From Planococcus sp. (in: firmicutes) (GTDB lineage: Bacteria; Bacillota; Bacilli; Bacillales_A; Planococcaceae): 6,845 nucleotides of DNA. Positions within the stretch are counted from its first letter, which is position 1. Every line of letters begins with the position of its first letter. The stretch covers positions 1 through 6,845 of the forward strand of contig JASKZU010000030.1 in NCBI GenBank assembly GCA_030147455.1, written 5' to 3'. The position numbers were made by a program, and so were the translations under genes. Shown piece by piece: positions 1-4,768 of the stretch. The notes under the pieces are model-generated. The model was not told the origin of the DNA. It worked only from the letters and a program-made list of their open reading frames with translations, and did no database searches.

Positions 1-1551
1 TTGTGCATCAAGGATTTGCTTTGTGCCCTGCGGAATTTCTGTCAAAATATCGACTTCCGGTTTTCTCGGCGCTGCATGAATCGGTTTCTTTTTCTTTTCA
101 ATTCCAGGGAAGCCGTTGACCGTGACATTGCCGATATAGCTGAGCAATTTGGTGCCCCGGTCTTGGCGCACAGGGAAAATGAAGAGTTCAGGCGTATTGT
201 CAATAAAGCTCGTGTTAAAGTCTCCATTGATGAAATTCGGGTGCTTGACGACGTTTTCCAAAAATGGAATGTTTGTCTTGATGCCGCGGATCCGGAATTC
301 CTGCAAGTTGCGGTCCATTTTGGCTGCCGCTTCTTTAAATGTTGTTGCCCATGTGGACACTTTGACAAGCAAAGAGTCATAGTACGGGGAAATAACAGCT
401 CCCTGGAATCCGTTGCCGGCATCCAAGCGTACGCCGAATCCGCCTCCTGAACGATACACCATCAACCTTCCGGCATCTGGCATAAAGTCGTTCAGCGGAT
501 CTTCAGTCGTTACACGCGACTGTATGGCATAGCCGAACAATGGGATATCCGGCTGGTTGGGTATTGCAATCGTTTCGCCGTGCAGCGTATGGCCGCGGGC
601 GATATTGATTTGTGCGTGGACAATATCGATGCCCGTTACCATTTCGGTGATGGTATGTTCAACTTGAATGCGCGGGTTAACTTCAATAAAGTAAAACTCT
701 TCGCCCGCTACAAGAAACTCGACCGTCCCGGCATTTATGTAATCGATGTTCTTCATTAATTTAACTGCTGCGTCGCAAATCTCATTGCGCAGCTTATTGC
801 TGATGGAATTTGAAGGCGCAATTTCCACCACTTTCTGGTGCCGGCGCTGAATCGAGCAATCCCGTTCGTATAAATGAACGATGTTGCCTGATGCATCTCC
901 CAAGATCTGTACTTCGATATGCTTTGGCTGGTCGACGAATTTTTCTACATACATTTCATCGGAACCGAATGCCGCTTTTGCCTCTGACTTGGCACGTTCG
1001 TAAGCAGAAGCCAGTTCTTCCTCGGTTTTAACGATGCGCATGCCGCGGCCGCCGCCGCCAAGAGACGCTTTGATCATAAGCGGGAATCCAGCTTGCTTGC
1101 TGAATGCTTCTACTTCTTCAAGCGATTCGACCGGTCCGTCTGTTCCGGGAATCACGGGAATGCCTGCTGCAATTGCCTGCTCGCGGGCTTTTACTTTGTC
1201 ACCGAACATATCCAGGTGACGGGATGTTGGGCCGATGAAGACGATTCCTTCTTCCTCACAGCGCCGCGCAAAATGAACGTTTTCCGATAAGAACCCATAC
1301 CCCGGGTGAACAGCGTCCACTTGTGAATCTTTTGCGATGCGAATAATGTCTTCAATATCCAAATAAGCGTCGATCGGTTTTTTCCCCTTGCCGACTAAAT
1401 ACGATTCGTCCGCTTTGTAACGATGAAACGATCCACTATCTTCCTGCGAATAAATCGCAACTGTCCGAAGATTCAGTTCTGTACAGGCGCGAAAGATCCG
1501 AATAGCGATCTCCCCGCGGTTGGCTACCAAGATTTTGTTAATCTCTTTCAC
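1..1551 (-). CDS. pycA: Pyruvate carboxylase, N-terminal part (cut by the left window edge)
   Basis: This is the first 517 codons of the biotin-dependent enzyme that carboxylates pyruvate to oxaloacetate, a cytoplasmic anaplerotic step. The frame is open from the GTG at 1551 to base 1 with no stop or frameshift. What is visible is the biotin carboxylase half. It has an N-terminal KILVANRGEIA motif (residues 6-16), HPGYGFLSEN (82-91), an ATP-grasp glycine loop KASLGGGGRGM (161-171), ERDCSIQRRHQK (229-240), and the catalytic stretch EVNPRIQVEHT (290-300, with N292, R294 and E298). The biotin carboxylase C-terminal part follows to about residue 457, then a linker. The carboxyltransferase and biotinyl domains would lie off the left edge; family members are about 1,150 residues. 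A stand-alone acetyl-CoA carboxylase AccC would end near residue 450, so the continuing frame and the ftsW neighbour favour PycA. The GTG start is chosen because it fits the family N-terminus, with a purine-rich AAGGGG 11 bases upstream overlapping the ftsW stop. A second in-frame GTG lies 9 bases upstream. Confidence 0.96.
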   Translation of the reverse strand, partial: MKEINKILVANRGEIAIRIFRACTELNLRTVAIYSQEDSGSFHRYKADESYLVGKGKKPIDAYLDIEDIIRIAKDSQVDAVHPGYGFLSENVHFARRCEEEGIVFIGPTSRHLDMFGDKVKAREQAIAAGIPVIPGTDGPVESLEEVEAFSKQAGFPLMIKASLGGGGRGMRIVKTEEELASAYERAKSEAKAAFGSDEMYVEKFVDQPKHIEVQILGDASGNIVHLYERDCSIQRRHQKVVEIAPSNSISNKLRNEICDAAVKLMKNIDYINAGTVEFLVAGEEFYFIEVNPRIQVEHTITEMVTGIDIVHAQINIARGHTLHGETIAIPNQPDIPLFGYAIQSRVTTEDPLNDFMPDAGRLMVYRSGGGFGVRLDAGNGFQGAVISPYYDSLLVKVSTWATTFKEAAAKMDRNLQEFRIRGIKTNIPFLENVVKHPNFINGDFNTSFIDNTPELFIFPVRQDRGTKLLSYIGNVTVNGFPGIEKKKKPIHAAPRKPEVDILTEIPQGTKQILDAQ

Positions 1552-1566
1552 TCTGCCCCACACCCC

Positions 1567-2733
1567 TTATTTTTTCGTTTTTTCGTATTTATTGAACATG
1601 GAAACATTAAGCAATACTCCCATAGCTAAAGATAACAAAATAACGGACGTTCCGCCATAGCTGATAAATGGAAGTGTAACACCCGTTAAGGGAATAATTC
1701 CGGAAAGCCCGCCAAGATTAACGAACGACTGGATTCCGATCATGCTCGCCACACCCGCTGCAAGCATGCGCGCAAGCGGATCGGTGGTCGTCATTGCAAT
1801 CCACAAGCCACGCAGCACGATAAAGGCAAGTCCGCCGATAACAAAGCTAACCCCAAACACGCCAAGTTCTTCAGCGATGACCGACATAATGAAATCGGTA
1901 TGCGGTTCCGGCAAGTAGCCAAGTTTTTGAATCGACTGGCCAAGGCCCAGCCCGCCGAGCCCACCCGAGCCGATGGCCAAATAGCCGTTGACGATCTGAA
2001 AGCCAAAGCCCAGTTCATCCGAAAACGGATTGAAGAAAGCATCGATGCGGCCCATGCGCTTTTCAGTAAAAATCAAATCGCGCGCAAAGAGCATCATCGG
2101 CACAATGAAAATAGCTGCCGCGGCCACGACAAGGCCGGCCAATTTGAAAAAGGGCTTCAGCCGGACGCCGGAGGCTGCCATAACCGACAGGCCGACCATT
2201 CCAATGATGATCATGGAGCCGAGATCGGGTTCCAAGAATACAAATAGCAGGACGCCCGTCAAGATGATGACGGGAGGGAAAATAGATTCATTTAATTTAT
2301 TAATCGTTCCGTTGCGGTATTTGTTGGAGAAAACCCCTGCCAAATAGAAAATGATGCCGACTTTGGCAATTTCCGACGGCTGGACATTGACAACGCCCAG
2401 GTCGATCCAGCTTCTCGCCCCTCCCGCCGCCACTCCTATAACGTGAACAAGAATCAGACCGGTAAAGATGACGCCAAGAACGGTCGCCATCATCCATTTT
2501 TTCCGGAAATGCTTGTACGGAAAAACGGCCGAGATGAGAAAAACAGGATAGGCAACTGCCAAGTTGAGCAATTGCTGCTTGTAAAAACGGTCTGGCGGAT
2601 CGTTGTAGTAGTTCACAGACCAGGCCATGCTGGATGAGTAAATCATAATCAGCCCGAATACTGTCAGCCCCAAGTATGTGAATAACAGCGGGTAATCAAT
2701 GTACTTTGCGTATTTCTTGATGTAGGATTTCAT
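1567..2733 (-). CDS. ftsW: FtsW, septal peptidoglycan glycosyltransferase (SEDS family)
   Basis: This is a 388-residue polytopic membrane protein of the SEDS family (FtsW/RodA/SpoVE), which polymerises lipid II into glycan strands together with a class B penicillin-binding protein. It has about ten hydrophobic segments. Family signatures are GARSWIDLG (105-113) followed by VQPSE (117-121), EPDLGS (168-173), KLGYLPEPHTDFIMSVIAEELG-type residues around 270-291 including the likely catalytic Asp280 in PHTDF, and PLTGVTLPFISYGGTS (348-363). The length is normal for FtsW. FtsW is preferred over RodA or SpoVE because the gene lies between ylaN and pycA, as in B. subtilis. The ATG at 2733 is chosen over an in-frame TTG at 2754 because GAGGG (2744-2748) sits 10 bases before the ATG but inside the longer reading. 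The stop is only 15 bases from the pycA start, which suggests co-transcription. A terminator lies just upstream, and I could not find a clear promoter between it and the gene. Confidence 0.94.
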   Translation of the reverse strand: MKSYIKKYAKYIDYPLLFTYLGLTVFGLIMIYSSSMAWSVNYYNDPPDRFYKQQLLNLAVAYPVFLISAVFPYKHFRKKWMMATVLGVIFTGLILVHVIGVAAGGARSWIDLGVVNVQPSEIAKVGIIFYLAGVFSNKYRNGTINKLNESIFPPVIILTGVLLFVFLEPDLGSMIIIGMVGLSVMAASGVRLKPFFKLAGLVVAAAAIFIVPMMLFARDLIFTEKRMGRIDAFFNPFSDELGFGFQIVNGYLAIGSGGLGGLGLGQSIQKLGYLPEPHTDFIMSVIAEELGVFGVSFVIGGLAFIVLRGLWIAMTTTDPLARMLAAGVASMIGIQSFVNLGGLSGIIPLTGVTLPFISYGGTSVILLSLAMGVLLNVSMFNKYEKTKK

Positions 2734-2768
2734 TGGTTTTCTTCCCTCATTCAACTGGATTCATTAGT

Positions 2769-2800
2769 AAAAAAACTCAAACAGGATTCGTTTGAGTTTT
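2769..2800 (-). terminator. Rho-independent terminator downstream of ylaN
   Basis: An 11-base perfect inverted repeat, AAAACTCAAAC (2772-2782) and GTTTGAGTTTT (2790-2800), is separated by a 7-base loop. Read on the minus strand, the stem runs into seven T residues (2775 down to 2769). It begins 4 bases after the ylaN stop codon and ends about 36 bases before the ftsW start, so it closes the ylaN transcript. The stem is AT-rich at its base, so some read-through into ftsW is plausible (inference). Confidence 0.87.
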
Positions 2801-2803
2801 GGG

Positions 2804-3085
2804 TCATTTATTTGTATACGCATCGTGGAGGATGGACAACTTCTTCTCCAGCGTATCCATTAAATTTTTTCCGGTTTCGCGCTCGATCAAGCCCAGCTTT
2901 ACGGCAAAATCGATTTCACGTGACAAGCCAAACATCTGCGTATCAAGAACTTCTTCATATAAAGGACAGGAAGGCAACGTCAGATGATCCATCTGCACCT
3001 TGATCAATTGCTCTATTTTCTCTGCATCAGCTTTAAGGAGTTCCAGCGCTTTTTCCTGATAAGTCTGTTCTTCTGTATGCTCCAT
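2804..3085 (-). CDS. ylaN: YlaN family protein (UPF0358), iron/Fur-linked small protein
   Basis: This is a 93-residue soluble, mostly helical protein with no membrane segment. It matches the YlaN family in length and in features such as an N-terminal Glu/Lys-rich helix, the LTLPSCPLYEEVLDTQMFG-type centre (residues 36-54), a following SREIDFAVKLGLI stretch, and a C-terminal EKKLSILHDAY helix. From family knowledge, YlaN is needed by B. subtilis unless iron is supplied in excess, and it has been linked to the ferric uptake regulator Fur, apparently as an antagonist of Fur repression. Nothing in this sequence tests that. The start at 3085 has GGGGGAG (3091-3097) 5 bases upstream, and a sigma-A-like promoter lies further up. 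It is the last gene before the terminator at 2769-2800, so it looks monocistronic. It is adjacent to ftsW on the same strand, which is the B. subtilis order. Confidence 0.93.
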   Translation of the reverse strand: MEHTEEQTYQEKALELLKADAEKIEQLIKVQMDHLTLPSCPLYEEVLDTQMFGLSREIDFAVKLGLIERETGKNLMDTLEKKLSILHDAYTNK

Positions 3086-3124
3086 GAGGACTCCCCCATT
3101 ACTAGTATTTCTGCTCCATTAGCC

Positions 3125-3153
3125 TGTATAAAGTGTATCTTTAACTCTGTTAA
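3125..3153 (-). promoter_or_regulatory. Likely sigma-A promoter of ylaN
   Basis: On the minus strand, TTAACA (complement of 3148-3153; five of six consensus bases) is followed after 17 bases by TATACA (complement of 3125-3130; four of six). Transcription would begin near 3118, giving a leader of roughly 33 bases before the ylaN start. An overlapping alternative, TTGCAT-17-TACACT, lies about 9 bases further upstream and is weaker. I saw no clear Fur-box-like palindrome here. Confidence 0.5.
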
Positions 3154-3186
3154 AATGCAAGCCTCTCATGAAAAGGATTAAACCCT

Positions 3187-3214
3187 TTGGGAATTGGCCG
3201 GGAACAGGTATACT
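3187..3214 (+). promoter_or_regulatory. Possible sigma-A promoter of the three-gene plus-strand operon
   Basis: TTGGGA (3187-3192) and TATACT (3209-3214; five of six consensus bases) are separated by 16 bases, about 36 bases before the start codon at 3250. The -10 is good but the -35 is poor. No competing pair with correct spacing was found in this 164-base divergent region, and no upstream gene on this strand could supply read-through, so a promoter must lie near here. Confidence 0.35.
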
Positions 3215-3249
3215 GAGGGAGACAGATAATATAATGGAGGGCTTTGCTT

Positions 3250-3756
3250 ATGGAATTTATCATACCGTTCAAAGGAGAAGTCGCTTTCAAGTTGACTTTG
3301 GATCCGACTGTCTGGATTTTCGACGACCGGAAATTGGACCTTCAAACATACTTTACAGAAAAGCATGTCGACAAAGACGAACTGGAAGAATACAAGCGCG
3401 GAATGGGTGAACATTGGTCCCGCGAAATCATGGAAGGCGCCGTTGTCCCGCCGACGTTGAATTCAGAAAAAAGATACAAACGCCAAGAAAAAGAAGAAAT
3501 GCTGACCGGAACATTCGGCATGCGCTTCCAGCCTTTCCTGGAAAACGCCGAACCTTCTTCTGAGGCTTCAAAAGTCGTTTTCGAAACTGCTTCCGGAGAT
3601 CACGTATTTCCAATAGAGCATGCACGCCAACTGATTTTCAAATTTAGCGAAAATGGCAAGCCGCTTCGTGAAGATGGGCCGGTTCATGTGCTGCTGCCGG
3701 ACGGTTCGAATGTCGACCAGCCGATTACCCGCATTTCTGCGATCCGGGTCGAATAG
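3250..3756 (+). CDS. Conserved-looking soluble protein of unknown function, first gene of a three-gene operon
   Basis: This 168-residue protein has no signal peptide and no membrane segment. I do not recognise a characterised family. Visible features are a hydrophobic N-terminal strand MEFIIPFKG, a distinctive DPTVWIFDDRKLDL stretch (residues 18-31), an acidic/basic helix rich in Glu and Lys (about 37-62), a VPPT turn, a Lys/Arg-rich segment (73-84), and a C-terminal region in short alternating strands (GPVHVLLPDGS, 143-153; TRISAIRVE, 160-168). There are no cysteines, so metal binding through Cys is unlikely. I see no cyclophilin, FKBP or parvulin motif, should an automated peptidyl-prolyl isomerase label be attached. 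The ATG at 3250 is chosen over an in-frame TTG at 3244 because GGAGGG (3236-3241) lies 8 bases before the ATG and only 2 before the TTG. The gene ends 11 bases before ylaI, whose ribosome binding site overlaps its stop codon, so the two are almost certainly one transcript. Codon use and base composition look like the neighbours, so there is no sign of recent transfer. Confidence 0.85.
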   Translation: MEFIIPFKGEVAFKLTLDPTVWIFDDRKLDLQTYFTEKHVDKDELEEYKRGMGEHWSREIMEGAVVPPTLNSEKRYKRQEKEEMLTGTFGMRFQPFLENAEPSSEASKVVFETASGDHVFPIEHARQLIFKFSENGKPLREDGPVHVLLPDGSNVDQPITRISAIRVE

Positions 3757-3760
3757 GAGG
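3755..3760 (+). promoter_or_regulatory. Strong Shine-Dalgarno of ylaI overlapping the upstream stop codon
   Basis: A perfect AGGAGG lies 7 bases before the ATG at 3768. Its first two bases are the last two of the TAG stop (3754-3756) of the preceding gene. This fixes the ylaI start and suggests translational coupling within the operon (inference). Confidence 0.8.
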
Positions 3761-3767
3761 AACTGCC

Positions 3768-3971
3768 ATGCGCGTACAATGTGTTATTTGCGATAAAATC
3801 GAAGAGCTGGAAGAAGATACACTTCAGGCAAAGCGCCTGCGCAATCGTCCGATTCACACCCACATGTGCGAAGAATGCCATGAACGCATCACGCTCCGTA
3901 CAGAAGAGCGGATCGCCACGGGTTCGTTCCATTTTTTCCGCAGTTCTCGAAGCATCGAGGATGATTTTTGA
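3768..3971 (+). CDS. ylaI: YlaI family small zinc-ribbon protein (DUF2197 type)
   Basis: This 67-residue cytoplasmic protein has two CxxC pairs, C5-V-I-C8 and C34-E-E-C37, separated by 25 residues. That is the arrangement of a small treble-clef or zinc-ribbon fold binding one zinc ion (inference from motif). Between them lies a charged stretch containing EELEEDTLQAKRLRNRPIHTHM-type residues, and the tail is acidic (SIEDDF). Size, motif and location in the yla neighbourhood fit B. subtilis YlaI, whose function is not established. Possible roles include nucleic-acid or protein binding, but nothing here decides that. The start is fixed by AGGAGG at 3755-3760. The stop TGA (3969-3971) shares its last base with the ATG of the next gene, so translation of the two is probably coupled. 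Confidence 0.87.
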   Translation: MRVQCVICDKIEELEEDTLQAKRLRNRPIHTHMCEECHERITLRTEERIATGSFHFFRSSRSIEDDF

Positions 3972-4420
3972 TGAAGTTTATCAAAGGCGTTTGGATCGGG
4001 TTTTGGAGTGGATTGATTCTCGGCTTATTGCTGAAGTGGATGCAAAAAGTTACCGGGGTCAGAATCTATGAGCTGCTGCTGAATGTGGATTTCATACCAG
4101 TTATCGGTCAAGTCAACTGGTCAGAGCCGACCGAATTTGTTTTTCATTTGGTTATTTCATTGGCCATCGGCATCGTGTATGTTTATTTGGCTAAACGCCG
4201 TTCGTATACGTTCGGCCAGCTGACTATTTTAAGCCTGATTTTGACAATCCCTACTTATATCTTGTTTTTCCCGCTCGCGGCCCTTGCCGTAGAAGCGGAC
4301 GTGCCGGAACCGACCGATATGGGCGCTTTCCTTTATTGGATTTTTGCCCATCTGACGTATGCACTTCTTTTGCCCCTTCTTTATAAAATGTTCGAACGAA
4401 AAAACGCTGCTTCTCAATGA
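3971..4420 (+). CDS. Four-helix integral membrane protein of unknown function
   Basis: This 149-residue protein has four predicted membrane helices at about residues 7-24, 57-74, 83-107 and 119-139. A conserved-looking loop between helices 1 and 2 carries GVRIYELLLNVDFIPVIGQVNW, and an acidic loop EADVPEPTD sits between helices 3 and 4. Positive charges cluster at the N-terminus (MKFIKG), after helix 2 (AKRRS) and at the C-terminus (KMFERK), so both ends are probably cytoplasmic. I do not recognise the family with confidence, and see no transporter, enzyme or signal-peptidase motif. The ATG at 3971 overlaps the ylaI stop as TGATG; a TTG immediately upstream at 3968 would add one residue and is not needed. 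No separate strong ribosome binding site is visible, which fits coupled translation. The last residues (KNAASQ) are encoded inside the terminator hairpin, and the gene overlaps the convergent ylaH by 7 bases. Confidence 0.83.
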   Translation: MKFIKGVWIGFWSGLILGLLLKWMQKVTGVRIYELLLNVDFIPVIGQVNWSEPTEFVFHLVISLAIGIVYVYLAKRRSYTFGQLTILSLILTIPTYILFFPLAALAVEADVPEPTDMGAFLYWIFAHLTYALLLPLLYKMFERKNAASQ

Positions 4421-4440
4421 GAAGCAGCGTTTTCGCGTTT
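4399..4440. terminator. Bidirectional terminator embedded in the 3' ends of two convergent genes
   Basis: A perfect 15-bp inverted repeat, AAAACGCTGCTTCTC (4401-4415) and GAGAAGCAGCGTTTT (4419-4433), has a three-base loop AAT (4416-4418). On the plus strand the stem ends in TTTT, then CGCG and another T run. On the minus strand it runs into six T residues (complement of 4399-4404). It serves the plus-strand operon and the minus-strand typA-ylaH transcript. Unlike an ordinary intergenic terminator, the hairpin lies within both reading frames and contains both stop codons. Confidence 0.88.
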
Positions 4441-4743
4441 TTCACGCCAAAGGCGGATTTTATAGAGAATGAGAATTAAAGCGGCAATCACCAGGCCTTC
4501 TACTACAGGAAGGAAAAAGGCCAAAAATGTCAGGCCCAATCCTCCTACAGCAAGAAACAAAGCAATCAACGCGTTTTTCCCAAGTGATAATTTTTTGGCA
4601 AAGCCCAGTTTATAGACCATTGCCGACAGCAAGAAGATAACTAAAAATAATGCATATCCAGCCATCTCATAACTCGGCAAGTTCTGATAAAGCACTCGGG
4701 CTACCGGATACATATTCTCAAAGACAAAAGACTGTTCGTCCAT
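4414..4743 (-). CDS. ylaH: YlaH-like membrane protein
   Basis: This 109-residue integral membrane protein has three hydrophobic helices at about residues 27-48, 58-80 and 80-97. The signature-like AMVYKLGFAKKLSLGKN (41-57) follows helix 1, LAFFLPVVEGLVIAALIL (74-91) spans the hairpin between helices 2 and 3, and a basic tail follows. Length, topology and position directly after typA match the YlaH-like family of B. subtilis, whose role is unknown. The gene starts 25 bases after the typA stop and has no promoter of its own that I can see, so it is probably co-transcribed with typA. GGGGAGG (complement of 4755-4761) lies 11 bases from the ATG, a slightly long spacing. The C-terminal ENAASH is encoded in the shared terminator hairpin. 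Confidence 0.88.
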   Translation of the reverse strand: MDEQSFVFENMYPVARVLYQNLPSYEMAGYALFLVIFLLSAMVYKLGFAKKLSLGKNALIALFLAVGGLGLTFLAFFLPVVEGLVIAALILILYKIRLWREKRENAASH

Positions 4744-4768
4744 GGATTACACATCCTCCCCAGCTGTT

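Noticed and set aside
1..450. A plus-strand frame of 149 codons opposite pycA, and another minus-strand frame (42-422) in the same place.
   Set aside because: The pycA frame is continuous through here with clear family sequence. The others are shadows without start signals.
1900..2347. Two plus-strand open frames of about 105-115 codons opposite ftsW.
   Set aside because: They lie antisense to well-supported ftsW coding sequence, have no ribosome binding site, and their residues look like a mirror of membrane-protein codons (runs of basic and polar residues).
2734..2754. A TTG start seven codons upstream of the chosen ftsW start.
   Set aside because: It has no ribosome binding site at suitable spacing, and GAGGG inside the extension is well placed for the ATG at 2733.
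3172..3188. A short dyad AAAGG...CCTTT in the ylaN/operon spacer, considered as a terminator or operator.
   Set aside because: There are only five base pairs, no T-tract follows on either strand, and no gene ends there.
3230..3235. A perfect TATAAT hexamer upstream of the plus-strand operon.
   Set aside because: It abuts the ribosome binding site, leaves only about 7 bases of leader before the start codon, and has no -35 at 16-18 bases upstream (GGTATA).
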